Assembly: GCA_025677815.1 (NCBI GenBank) | Contig: JAIXMP010000001.1 | Span: forward strand, 1,178,001-1,242,000 | Source: Phascolomyces articulosus | Taxonomy: Eukaryota; Mucoromycota; Mucoromycetes; Mucorales; Lichtheimiaceae | Length of the DNA: 64,000 bases | Reading direction: 5' to 3' | Shown here: positions 36,923-48,692 of the stretch, piece by piece | Position numbering within the stretch: the stretch's first letter is position 1 | How the letters are laid out: each line of letters begins with the position of its first letter | Position numbers and translations under genes: made by a program | The notes under the pieces: model-generated | What the model was told of the DNA's origin: nothing | Databases searched by the model: none | Seen by the model: the letters and a program-made list of their open reading frames with translations, nothing else

Positions 36923-39538
36923 ACAAGAAAATATTTAAAATGATGAAGAGTTCGAAACAGATTGTAAAAAAAAAAAAAAACCAAAGTTCTTTTGGATCAG
37001 TACTTATATATACGTGGAGACGGAAGCTTTTTTGCACCGGCCTTGAAGAAGTGTTCAAGATGTATAGTAAAAGAACGGAGACGGGGGCAATTCGGACCGA
37101 TTTCCGCTCCCCTAGTGGTCGGTTTTTGGCCGCGCCCCTGGCGGATGATTAATCTTCCATCCAAAATCTCTCCAAAGTAAACAATTTCCACCCTCCTCGT
37201 GGTGAGAAGTCATATAACAATAAGTTCATTCATCGATAGAACACGATACAGTTTTTACAATCATGGTAACAACGAATGTATCATTTTTGCGTTCCGAAAA
37301 TATTACCTATCTATACAACCTTCACCTCTATTATTATTAATAATCATTGAATAAACTACTTTCTTACCAATGACATGGAAGATCGTGTTTATTTAATCAG
37401 AACAACATCTATAACTTATATATATATTTAGCTTGTCAAAAAAAAAAGATAGATCATAAAATTACATTATATGAAAGTATATTACTTTATTATTCGTGTC
37501 ATTCCTTCTTGATCTTTCATTTTTTCATTAGGATGGTCAGACGACTTTTTTGTATATTTCTCTTAAATTGGAAATATTCGAAAAAAGAATTATTCATTTT
37601 CCAAGACACTTTTTGACGTCAAAGCAAATCTTATCGATTTTGAAGGGTATAAAAAAAAGATGATGCGTATCATTTCTTAACTCCGTTCTTTTATTTTCTA
37701 TACTCCCCCGGAATGTATGAATTGGGTTTGGTTGGTTGGGGAGAGAGAGAAAGTGATTGATGATTTGGTTCCGATAGGCCCGTGCTGTTAATAAACAAAA
37801 AAAAAGAAAGGAATTTTATTTTTTGCGAAACGGCAACTTTGAATAGAGATGATTTATCGGCACCACCACCTTTTTAGAATCAACAAACATAACAAAATGT
37901 AATGAGATGAATGATAGAAGAAGAGAATATAAGTATTAGGGGAAACGTTTGCATTCGAACTAAAATAATAAAAAACCTTTTAGCTTATGCATAAATGCTA
38001 CTAAAAAGTTTGCAGAGAGAAATAAAATAAGCAGTAGTTCAGTAATTAAAAGACGGAATCAAATGGTTACCGAAAAAAAATATTCCGAAATACAACTTGT
38101 TTTTTTTGTTTTTGTTTATAACAATTATTATGGATGATGACATGTGATTCAGTCTGGTCTCACTTTTTTTAATGAAGATTAGTTTGGAACTAAACTACTA
38201 ATACTTACATTATCAAACTTTTTATTAAATATACAACAACTTACACACACCATGTTTATTCTATATTAGAACAATGAAAAATGCCAAGATCATTAAGACT
38301 ATTTCAAGAGCAGAGTATTAATTGTTTATTCTAAATAGAAGAATAATAGTAATGTTAAGTATAAAAAGTATAGATAATCATATTTAGAGTAGCATTTAGA
38401 TAATTATAAAATAAATGAATGATTGTCCTACATGGATACAAAAAAAATAGTTATCTTATATTGTTGATGACGAAGAAGAAGATGATGATGATAATAACGA
38501 AAGCCGATTGGATGAATGAGATATATATTCTTTATGCATGATGACGATTCCTCGGATGAATGAATGAATTATTATTACTATAAATGCAAGTACTGGTAGT
38601 AAGTAGTAAGTAGTAGTACCTTCTTGATAATGTAGTAGATAGAAGTGCATAGATTACGGATAAAATAAAAAGCATAAATAGACAGGGCAAAAAAAAAAGA
38701 GGAGGGTGGTGAGGGGGGAGGGAGGTGTGATTTGATTTGATAATATTCGCATGATTTCTTTTACATATTATGTACCTGTTTTACCATATTCACAAGGAAA
38801 AAATTATGTTTTTTTCAACATGCAATAAATAACCCTATATGAAGAGTAACAATAACAATAAAAAAGAATTAGTTGTCATGTCCCATAACTATTATTATAA
38901 TCTGGAGACTTCATTAAAGCAAAGATCGATTGATAGAGAATGCATCACGTGTAATTTAAGGGGGGGGGAGAGAGAGGGAGATATACACACTTAATCCCAT
39001 TGAATGTAAATAACAAGGGAAACGAACAAAAAAGGAAATTTTAGACATGTGTGCATTTCAGGATTATAATTTATTTATTTTTTTGGGTCAAGACGCAGAT
39101 GAATAACTATATACATATAAAATAAGAAGAAGAAGAATATAATATAGAAGGTGTGTGTGTGTGTCGGTTTTAAAATGTTGAAAAATGACATATATCGAAA
39201 AATTTGTTGTCGGTTTCTTGAAAAAAGGGAGGGGTGTATAAATATATATATAAAAGAACTTTGCATAATAATTAAATGTGATTGGTTGGTTTAGGTTCTT
39301 ACTCTCGGATAAAAATATAACATAGATGAAAAAGAAAAAGAAAAAAGAGGACATATACAAAAGGGTCTAGAACTGTTGTGAGAAGATGCAAAAAGGAAAT
39401 TCAAGGGGAAGAAGAGAAAAGTGGGGTAATAATAATATAAGATAGTAAAAGAGAATATAGATGGGGGGTAATTATTTGGGGGGGGGAGGAGGGGTATATA
39501 GAAAAAAAAAGCATATATATATATATATATAATACCAT
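36923..39538. other. intergenic, promoter side of transporter 2
   Basis: No gene seen in 2.6 kb. 37020-37160 is a distinct GC-rich patch, described separately. The rest is AT-rich with G-run patches (38700-38725, 38960-38980, 39478-39494), a TG run near 39152-39163 and a TA run at 39513-39531. Confidence 0.45.
37093..37099. promoter_or_regulatory. CGG-A-CCG motif in a GC-rich promoter patch of transporter 2
   Basis: An inverted CGG/CCG pair with one-base spacing, plus further CGG or CCG triplets at about 37103, 37120, 37129 and 37141. All lie 170-220 nt upstream of the transporter 2 start codon, in the only GC-rich 140 bp for kilobases. Fungal zinc-cluster (Zn2Cys6) regulators of drug-efflux genes bind CGG triplets in such arrangements. 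Regulation by such a factor is inferred. Confidence 0.35.
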
Positions 39539-41009
39539 TCATGATGATGATGATATTGAAGAAGAAGGTGTTGGTGGTGTAGTAATAGTATTACGATGAT
39601 AATGATGTTTATTAGAAGTAGTAATAGCAGTACTATTATGAGTAGTAGTAGTAATGACTACTTCTTTTTTAACATTTGAAGATGATGAAGAACAACAAGT
39701 ATCATTGGAAGAGGATGAACAAGTATTAGGAGGAAATAAAGAAGATAATCTTCGATCCGTTTGTGGTGTAGTAGGTGGTGAAGGAGGGAAAATATCTTGA
39801 AGTTTGGGAGTAGTAGGCGTGGTAGGCATGATTGAAGTTATAGCAGAAGTACCATGATGTTGACCATAAAAATAACCACCACCACCATTTGTATCATTCA
39901 AACAAGTATTATTTTCAAATCGTTCCACTTGAGGTGTACGAGTAAAATACTTGCATGCACGAATACTTGCTTCCAATTCATTCAAACCAATACGACGTTT
40001 AGGATCAATACAAAAGATCTTTTTTAATATCCCATTCAATTCTTTGGAAATAGGTAAGATTTTGTATAAATAATTACGATCCGCTAAATAAGCTCGAAAC
40101 GTTTCATCTTCAAGACATGCTTGTCTCCATGGATTTCTTCCAGCTGCAATATTGATCAACACAATACCTAATGCCCAAATATCATTAGGTGCAGTAGCAT
40201 AACCTTTTCGATTAGCAAGATCATCTCCTTGACATTCTATATATATATCATAAAGAAAGTGTATATATGTTGTGGCACCAACATTTAAGAAAGCCGCCAA
40301 AAAGAAACTTTAAATTAGTAAAAAAAAAAAAAAAAAGACAGGTGATGTGACATCGGGAAATTTTTTGTATGAAAAATAATATCTTAAGATAGAATGGTCT
40401 GTGCTTTTTTTTTTGGAATACTTTACCTGGTGAAAAATAAAATGTACTTCCACAACCATAATCTTTAGCGATCAATTCTGAAGTAGCAAGACCAAAATCG
40501 GCCAACTTGAGTGTTTGTCCTTGATCAAAGACCAAAATATTTTCGGGTTTCAGGTCTCGATGATAAACATGATGATCATGACAATACCTTAAAGCCTGAA
40601 TCAATTGTAAGAACACGCGTCGAATACGATCATGATGACCATAATAAATATTTCGTTCGGTAATAGCAGTAAATAGATCGCCTTCTGGACTATGCTCTAG
40701 AATAACATGTACTAATGCATCTTGTTTGACAATACGTTCCAATCGGATAATGTTGGGATGAGAGAGTTTTGCGTGAAGTGTCATTTCACTCCGCTGCAGG
40801 GCTCTCTGACGTCTGTCTAGACCTTCTTGTTGTAATGTCTTGACTGCATAATGTTTTTTGTTTCGATGATCATGACCTAAATAAACTCGACCATAAGCAC
40901 CCAATCCTAAGGGTTTGATGATTTCAAGACTCTCATGAAGAATAGTGCCATTAGGTAAGATGGTATTGTTGTTATTGTTCTTATTGTTCTTATTGTTGTT
41001 ATTGGTCAT
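39539..41009 (-). CDS. Ser/Thr protein kinase, Ran1/Sks1/Vhs1-like
   Basis: Two exons on the reverse strand, 41009-40427 and 40236-39539, giving 426 residues. After an Asn/Lys-rich start, the kinase domain spans about residues 27-300: Gly loop GLGAYGRV (Gly35, 37, 40), catalytic Lys57 (YAVK), YHRDLKPEN (Asp152), DFGLA (Asp171), and a SPEC replacement for APE split by the intron. The C-lobe has NDIWALGIVLINIAAGRNPW and CIDPKRRIGLNEL. CGSTFYFSPE and the GRNPW block are typical of the fungal Ran1/Pat1 and Sks1/Vhs1 group, which control meiosis or glucose responses. The tail of about 110 residues is Ser/Thr/His-rich low complexity. The 190-nt intron is GT-AG, splitting the Glu of SPE. All catalytic residues are present. 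Confidence 0.9.
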
Positions 41010-41606
41010 AGTATAGAAAATAGGTTGTTGTTGTTGTTATTGTTACAATATAAATAGATAGATGATATATAAAATAATAATAGGACGAAATTAGATCGTC
41101 AAAGAAGAAAGAAAAAGAGGCATAAAATAACGCAAAGAAGAAGAAAAAGAAAAAGAAAAAAAAAGAACGGTGAAAATGACGGCCCCTTTTTATATTTTTT
41201 TTTTAGTTGCTAAGCGACAGTTTGCTTGATATTGCTTTGGGAAATAAAAAGTGTTGTTTTTATGCACCTGGAAAAAATAAGTTTTTTCTGGGGGGGGAGT
41301 GCATTTATAAAAGTTATTAAAAAAAGGATGGGGGGAGAGTCGAGAACTTTATAGTCACTTAATTCTTTATTTTTTTTTAGTGTATTGAACTTCTTCTTGC
41401 TATAGTAGAAGAATTATTGTAATAATAACCAATTCATTCATTATTAAATACTATTATTATTATTATTATTATTAATAGTTTCTCATTTACTTTTTAGTAG
41501 TTGTCGTTAGTTCGCCACTACATTACTCTCTCTTTCTCTCTCTCTCTCTCTTCCTTCCTCCCCCTTTTTTTTTCTTTACTCATTCATTAACAATACACCC
41601 CCAAAA
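41010..41606. other. divergent intergenic region, kinase/antiporter
   Basis: Contains a TTA trinucleotide run (about 41451-41475) and a long TC-rich tract (41524-41580) right before the antiporter start. This is likely the core promoter and 5' UTR of that gene. Confidence 0.45.
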
Positions 41607-44495
41607 ATGAATCTGTCTCTCCTTTTTTTGGCTCTAATATTCTTTTGTATACACATTGTTTTTGGTGATCCTCAGGTAAAAAGAATTACAAATGGCATCC
41701 CCTCTGTTCTCCTTGATAAATTGTTTATTAATGACCATCTATTGAAGACCCTGGATTCATCCCAGATCTATGATATTCTACAACAGGGACAACAATATAA
41801 GCACGAATTGCAGTTGGAAAAAGAACGTTTTTTCGAAAGTATTAAAGCATATACCAAAAAAGAAAACGACGATCAACATGCAAAAGGATTATATCGTTTG
41901 GCAGGTGTGAAATTGGATGATTTTAAAGCATTTGAGCATTTAGTCTTTGGGATGTTTGAAATTTATGACCAAATGGTCCATCGGAACCACGGCACTTATG
42001 ATTTTCGTACACCTGCTCTTAAACTCACATTTGATTTTCAACGTGCTATCAAGGAATCTCATGTTCACTTGAAATCCCATTCGTTTGATGAACTCAGTAA
42101 GCTTACGTTAGCGCCACTGCCACCCAACCATGACGTTGGTGAAGAACAACAGCAGGATGAAACACCCAAAACAACCACTGTGAAAACAGGCTATACACCT
42201 CATCATGTTCATAGTGAAGGAGATGGGCCTGATTCACGTGAAGCTATCCAAGAAATGCTTCATGGTATGTTACAAGAAGTCCGTCAAAATGCTGATCAGT
42301 TGGAAGAAGGCATGCATCACCATAACCTTGCATTTCCTTCGAATGGAGAAGGGGGTGCTACTATTGAAACAGTTCTTCGTATGAATGATGAAGATAAAAA
42401 AGAGGATGAAAATGCAGTCTTGATTGATCAAGATAATAACGAATATATCATGACACGACCTTTTGATACAACTGTGATTTATGAAGGTAAATTTTGTTGG
42501 TTTCTTGGGGATCGGTTTTTTTTTTTTTTTTGGTACCACTGTATGACAATTGTACAACATTCAATTCAAGAGAGATCGATTCGTAATACTCTTTCTCTTT
42601 TTGTATGATTACGTTGTTATCGTTTGATATTTTTTTTATAACTATTTTATCATGCTAATGCAAAAAAAAAAAATAAACCACATGAAAAAAAAAATAGATA
42701 TGCAATTATTGCATGATTTCATTTTGATTGTAGTTGTTTCGTTTGTATTCGGTTGGATCTTTTCAGTAATGGGTCTTCCAGGTAAATGGATTTATTTTTA
42801 GAGAAAAGATAATGAAATTGGGGTTTGAGTTTTAACAACGTGGAAAACAAAAATAATATCAACTCATCCTCTATTCTATTTTTGAATCCAGCATTCTTTG
42901 GATATATTATGGCTGGTATAGTGACAGGACCATCGGGTTATAATCTTATCAAGGTAATTAAGGAGTGTAGCATAGAAAAAAAGACAACAAGGGTCAATCC
43001 CATTTCTATATATAAATATATATTTTCATGCATTTCTCAACGTACAGAAATAATGAAATAACTAAAACTCTATTAAATTTAGGAATTGATTCAAACGGAG
43101 ACATTAGCACAACTTGGCGTGGTATTTATCGTCTTTGTATTGGGTCTCGAATTTTCTTTAGAAAAATTACGAGCCATGTGGCGATTAGTATTAGGGGGGG
43201 CTACATTGATCCTCGTGGTGACAGTTTTATTCTTTGTGATTATGGGAATGGTTCTTGGCGCCTCTATGAAAGAAGCTATTTTTGTCGGCGCATGTGTCAG
43301 TCTGAGTTCAACAGCTGTCGTGGTGAAATGCATCAAATTAGACCATCTAGAACACTTGTATGGTTTATTGGTGATGCAAGATGTATTACTTGGATTCATG
43401 CTGGTAAGTTATTTTTGTTTTTTTTATCCATTCTATTTAATATATATATATATATATTTAGTATAGTATAGATGACTCATCCATGATAATGAATTATATT
43501 ATATAAAAAAGGCCATTATTCCTGCATTGGCAGAATCAGGTGTTCAAGTCGTTTATGCAATCCTCAAGATCTCCATTTCATTTACCTTCTTTGGTATCTT
43601 ATGTTTTGCCATTGTCAGAGGCATGCCTTATTTACCTCACATCTTCCATAAAGTCTTTCCCGGTGTCAAAGTAGCCTATAATCATGAATTGATGGTCTTG
43701 GGAACCATTGCAGTCTGCTTGGTCATGTTATTAATATCAGATTACCTGGGACTCGGCATGGAAATTGGATGTTTTGCCGCTGGCGTGATTGTCCGTTCAC
43801 GGAAAAACTTGTTTGAATCCGCTTTGGCTGTCATTGAACCTGTCCGTGATTTATTTGCATGTTTATTTTTTGCATCCATTGGTCTTCATGTCTATCCCTC
43901 ATTTTTGGCATCCGAAGCCGTCTTGCTATTGACCTTGGCAGGTGGCGTCATTGGATTCAAATATATCGCTACCTCAGTTATTTTAGTCTTTCTCAAATTG
44001 GATTTACGAAAATCATCTACCATGGCCATTGCTTTGGCTCAAATTTCAGAATTTGGTTTCGTATTGGCTTCAAGAGCCAAACAATTGGATATTATTTCTC
44101 GTGAAGTCTATTATTTATTATTGGCGGTCACTTCTTTGACTTTGTTATCGACACCTTTGTTATGGAAAATCATGGATAAAACATCCATGTTAAATGATAA
44201 CAACAACTCCTCCTCTTCCTCTTCCTCTTCTACTACTATTTCTACTTCTACATCATACCATCATCATCATTCTTCCAATAATCAACCTACGATTCCTACG
44301 TCTCATATCCCATCGTCTTCTTCTTCCAACAATAATAATTCTACTATTCCATCTGCAAGTATAAATCATCATCATTTGTATCAACATCATCCTCATCATC
44401 GCTTACATCATCAACAACAACAGTATAGGGACTCAGACGATCATCATCCTGTGGTATCCATATCTTTGGACGACTCAACGGATAAATTTGCTTAG
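41607..44495 (+). CDS. TMCO3-like monovalent cation/proton antiporter (CPA2)
   Basis: Five exons: 41607-42486, 42698-42781, 42892-42953, 43083-43403 and 43512-44495, giving 776 residues. Residues 1-20 form a signal peptide (LFLALIFFCIHIVFG). About 270 residues of helical, Glu/Gln/His-rich lumenal or extracellular sequence follow, then a Na+/H+ exchanger membrane domain from about residue 300. It has GYIMAGIVTGPSGY, LGVVFIVFVLGLEFS, CVSLSSTAVVVK, LVMQDVLLG and IALAQISEFGFVLAS, characteristic of the KefB/KEA/TMCO3 branch. The Asp of MQD and the SSTAVV helix break expected for CPA2 transport are present. The C-terminal 90 residues are Ser/Asn/His-rich low complexity. It probably exchanges K+ or Na+ for H+ in an internal or plasma membrane; ion choice cannot be read from the sequence. 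Confidence 0.9.
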
Positions 44496-45160
44496 TACTT
44501 TTATCTCTCTCTCTCTTTTTTTTTTGCTAATTATTTTGTATTATATAACCATTGTTTATTATTTTTTTTATAGATTTTTTCCCTATATATATATATATAT
44601 TTCTTTTATTCTTTCTTTTATTTTATATTATAAAACTATGTGTATAAAAAAATGATAACCGATAAAAAGCAATTATGGAAGGATGGATTTACATTATTTT
44701 CAAGGAGTCTTTTTTTTTCATTTTGATATATATCTATGACGAAAGGAGAGGGGAAAGGTTTATTATTTTACGTTCAAACTATATAGACACTGGTTCATGA
44801 AAAATATAAAGTCATTTAAAAACGCCTAATTCATCCTATATAATGTCATCTTTTACCTCTCTCATCCCTCTCCCCCCCCTTCTTCGGTTTCTTCATAAAC
44901 CTCCTTGGTTCCTCCTCCTCGCATCATCCCCTTATTTTTTTTATATCTAATACTCTTCGGTGTGTCAATAGGATCATTATTTATAATAATAATAATAATA
45001 ATATATATGAGAAAGAAAGTAAAGAAAAAAAATACAAAAAAAAATATTAATAAATAATGGGGAGGGAAGGGGAAGGGGAGAAGAAGTATGAGATGTGTTT
45101 GGGATATGAAGAGAAAGATATGATTATTATTATGAATTACAAAACAAAAACAAAAAAAAA
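44496..45160. other. convergent intergenic gap
   Basis: 3' flanks of the antiporter and the hypothetical gene. TA run 44585-44602, AAT repeats 44984-45003, purine-rich G/A stretch 45060-45095. No gene seen. Confidence 0.5.
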
Positions 45161-46225
45161 TTAAATAGATGTAGGTGATGCTGGTATTTCCAATGCTTGA
45201 GGAAGAATCCAATCTTCTTTGGCTTTTTTATCCATGACCACATATTGTCGTTGTTGACGTAACATACTAGCATCACGTAATTTAAGTAACATGGATCCAT
45301 AATTATCAAAATAACGACGTAATTCTTCCACACTTAAAGCACCCCATTTCTCTTCATCTTCTACATTTTCCACTTCATCTTGAAACAAATGAAGTGGATG
45401 TACAAGACCACGATAATCCGTCCAAATCTCTTTTTCGAATCTATTTTCTAATTTTTCCTTGGTATTCTCCAGTAACGATCCATCCTCTTGTTCTTGTCTA
45501 TTCTTTTCATCATCATCGTTCTTTTCATCCTCTTCTTTCTTCTTTTTGACCGTATGAATATATCCATAACCTTGCCAAATAATCACCAATTGATCTTTTT
45601 TCTTTTCTTCCATAATATCCAATGTATTATCATATTCAATAGACTTTTTCTTCTTTTTCTTGGCCTCTTGTTCTTTTTGTTCTTGTGCTTGTTTCTTTTC
45701 AATATCTTCAGAAGTAATCATTCCGCCGTGCCGATCCGACAAATCTTGAGTAACCAAGACAGGTACTAACCCCGATGACCCACTGCTGTTGTTATTACCA
45801 TTTTCTTGTTGTTTTTGCTTTTGCGGAGTAGCATACAAGACAGCCGACAACGACCGTCGAATACTACTACGTACTTCCTTATGGTTCACTTGATTGGCTT
45901 CAGCAGGATCGTATTGTGTACTCATGGGTCGACTCGGTTTGCTATTGGTAAGATTACGAAACGATTGCAAGTATAAACTTTGTGACTTTTGTGCTCGTCG
46001 ACGTCGTCTTCGTTCATCATCGTCATTGTCTTGTGATGGAGGTGGAGATGGTTGACTATCTGTTTTCTTTTCTTTTTTTACTTCTTCTTGTGGTTTTTGT
46101 TCTTGTTGAACGGGTATATTGTTATTGTTATTGTTGTTCTTATTGAATAATGAAAATCCAGCAAATGAAAAACGTTTGCTAGCTCGTTTATTATTCGTGG
46201 TGGTTGTAGCAACAGCGGTTGACAT
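45161..46225 (-). CDS. hypothetical low-complexity protein
   Basis: Single exon, 354 residues, with no family I recognise. The N-terminus has Thr/Asn-rich and basic segments (RASKRFSFAGFSLF), then Asn runs, Lys/Glu-rich predicted coiled coil and an Arg6 run at about 70. There is another Lys-rich stretch near 195. The C-terminal 100 residues look more like a folded region (WGALSVEELRRYFDNYG, MLLKLRDASML). There is no signal peptide or membrane segment. The frame is long for such AT-rich DNA, starts at a good ATG near an AT repeat, and shows codon choice like its neighbours, so it is likely real. An intracellular, partly disordered protein is inferred. Confidence 0.65.
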   Translation of the reverse strand: MSTAVATTTTNNKRASKRFSFAGFSLFNKNNNNNNNIPVQQEQKPQEEVKKEKKTDSQPSPPPSQDNDDDERRRRRRAQKSQSLYLQSFRNLTNSKPSRPMSTQYDPAEANQVNHKEVRSSIRRSLSAVLYATPQKQKQQENGNNNSSGSSGLVPVLVTQDLSDRHGGMITSEDIEKKQAQEQKEQEAKKKKKKSIEYDNTLDIMEEKKKDQLVIIWQGYGYIHTVKKKKEEDEKNDDDEKNRQEQEDGSLLENTKEKLENRFEKEIWTDYRGLVHPLHLFQDEVENVEDEEKWGALSVEELRRYFDNYGSMLLKLRDASMLRQQRQYVVMDKKAKEDWILPQALEIPASPTSI

Positions 46226-46238
46226 GATGATGATAATG

Positions 46239-46272
<34 letters not shown>

Positions 46273-47297
46273 AAAAGGGAAAAATAAGATATTGGCTATA
46301 TAAAATAACAGTTACAAAAGAAAGAGAGAAAGAAGTGAAAGAAAGAAAAGAGATGCGTGCAGCAGCTACTTTTGTTTGTATGTGTACAAAAATACTATTA
46401 TAATTATTTTGATATGTTGATTATGGAAAAACACGCTCTAACTTGCCCCTCTTTAGTATAAAGGATTCCCTCCTCTCTTCCTCCTTCTCTCTCTCTCTCT
46501 CTCTCTCTCTCTAACACGCTCATAATAATGATATTACATATACAAATATGCTGAAAACTTTTTTTTTCGCGGTTATTCATTTCTTGTCAAACCTATTACA
46601 AGAACCAAATTGAGAAATTATCCATGCCTTTGTTATTCTTGTGCCTTGACTCTCTGACCAAAAAAATATTATTAGAAACTCCGGGTATATGTATCACAAC
46701 AACCATTCTTCTTCTCCACAGCTTTTTTATACACATAAATTCTCTTGTTATTGTCCTATAATTATATATATATAATAATTGATGTGCCATGATATATTAA
46801 ATTAGTATTGGCTTATCAAGTGGAACCCAAATTTCATGTTGACAATAACAATGAATTTTTTCTTTTCTTTTTCCATCTGTAAAGCTATTAAGAGTAACAA
46901 CAAACAATAATAAATACTGTGCAAGTAGTAGATCCATCTTCTTTGGTTTCTGCAGAAAAAAATATGTATCTCATTTGTATTAGAATCTAACCATTTGCAT
47001 GCATATCAGCCATCTTTTTGTTTTTATATTCCATGAAAATCCAGAATAGATCTTGTTATTTTTTTTACAAACGAGCACATGGTACGATATTATTTATGCT
47101 AGGAGAAATCGAGAGTGCTTGTTGTCTATCATGTAATTATATTATGGTGACGCCCAACAACCTGGAATAGATATCTTTCTTTTTTTCTTTTTCATAATAT
47201 TTATCAGCACAACATTAAACTAATACTGACAATAATAGTTTGTTTTTATTATCAAGGTCCTTGCCGTTGTTAGTTAAATGGCTTTTTAAATAGAATC

Positions 47298-47298
47298 C

Positions 47299-47366
<68 letters not shown>
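47298..47366. repeat. (CAA)23 microsatellite
   Basis: Twenty-three uninterrupted CAA units, then TAACAACAACAG. It lies in noncoding DNA; the Val-run open frame on the other strand is an artefact of the repeat. Confidence 0.95.
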
Positions 47367-47367
<1 letters not shown>

Positions 47368-47575
47368 AACAACAACAGTTTTTATATTCTTAAAATGCAT
47401 TTTCTTTATTCCGCTTACTGTAAAAATATCTTGTTTTTTTAATATATGCATAAACAATGTCATCCAATGTAAATAGATAGGCATAAATAGGATTCTAACT
47501 ACATGCATTTGCATTATAAAGATTTATCAGAATTTCACATAACTAATAAACTACTTTCGTATATCTCCCGCGCCC

Positions 47576-47696
47576 GCACTGCAAAATTATTTAGGAATCA
47601 GGATGTCAAAAAGTACCTGATTCCTAAATAAAAAAAATTGTTCCGTAAGAATCAGGTACTTTTTGACATCCTGATTCCTAAATAATTTTGCAGTGC
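47576..47696. repeat. perfect 48-bp inverted repeat (fold-back/MITE-like)
   Basis: The arm 47576-47623 is the exact reverse complement of 47649-47696, with a 25-nt spacer. The arms begin GCACTGCAAAATTATTTAGG. Each arm also contains its own inner inverted pair (TAGGAATCAGG/CCTGATTCCTA on the left), so nested hairpins are possible. No clear target-site duplication is visible directly outside. The structure is seen directly; MITE identity is inferred. Confidence 0.85.
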
Positions 47697-48111
47697 ACTT
47701 TATTGAAGGAAATGTTGTTACAAAAGATATTGCTAAGTTTGCATTATGATGGATGAGGGGGGTGGTAGACGGCGGGCTGATGGGTTGATTTAAATTACTG
47801 TAATATAACGCTCCAACTACTCATAAAAAGGAATACCTCCATTGTTATTGAGAGTTATTTCATCTTTCTCGGTGTTGTCTAGCTGTAGCATTAACGTTAT
47901 TATGTGCTATCAATATTTGAACTTTTTTTTATTATTTCGTACATCTCTCTATATAAAACTCAAGGACGAGAATAACTTGTAATTATAAGTTTGAAATCCT
48001 TGTTCAGGCAAAAAAAAAAACAATAACATCTCTATCTTCAACTAAACGATATTCTTTCCAATGAACAATTGTATAGAATTTAATCATGATGATCCATTTC
48101 CAATAATCGGT

Positions 48112-48240
48112 TTATTTTTTGCCACCAAAAGTCTATTGAAATGTCGTACAACACTTGCCTGTGTAATAATTGTGGCATCTCGTGTCACTATAAATGTGAC
48201 ACGACGTGTCGGATGCAAATCCATTTATCCCTCATATTTG
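48112..48240 (+). pseudogene. possible C1-type zinc-finger relic
   Basis: One + strand frame reads CLCNNCGISCHYKCDTTC (48160-48213). It resembles the second half of a phorbol-ester/C1 zinc finger (Cys-x2-Cys-x4-His-x2-Cys). It is preceded by FCHQKS but lacks the rest of the domain, and stops lie close on both sides. Too short to be sure. Confidence 0.22.
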
Positions 48241-48692
48241 GATTAGAGGCAACCCAAAAAAAAAAAAAAACTCTATATTTATATTTCCTCTACGTTATTT
48301 TCTTCATCAATTATTTATCACAATCATCTATTTTTATGTCTTTTTGTTTCAATTGAGACATGAGATCTACTTTTTTATTTCAAGAACAACAATGTATATC
48401 AGATACAACAATGCAAACAATAGAATGGATAATTTATCCCATAATCAGGAACTATATCACCTCAAAAAATAAAAGCGCGTCAGAAAATCGCTCTTTGAAA
48501 TGCATTAATAAAGAAATGCCACGCTTAAACTGATGAATGGGAATGATTATCCAGGCAAACCTTTACATTATTGTCTGCTATACAACCATCTCATCAATAT
48601 ACTGCATTAAATTATTGATGAATCTCTCTCTCTATGTTGATTGATAAAGTCACTTTGGATACCCTATTTTCATTTTCTATGATTATTATTAT

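Larger units (their letters stand above)
46226..48692. other. repeat-rich intergenic region
   Basis: An AT run (46239-46263) abuts the start of the hypothetical gene. A CT run (about 46486-46513), a CAA microsatellite, a fold-back repeat and a zinc-finger-like relic are listed separately. No intact gene. Confidence 0.5.

Noticed and set aside
42600..43466. The lumenal N-terminal frame (41607-42608) as a gene separate from the antiporter
   Set aside because: A GTAAAT donor at 42487 and in-phase exons at 42698 and 42892 link it to the membrane domain, and TMCO3-type proteins have this layout.
47215..47514. 99-codon reverse frame with a long Val run
   Set aside because: Produced by the CAA/TTG microsatellite; no other coding signal.
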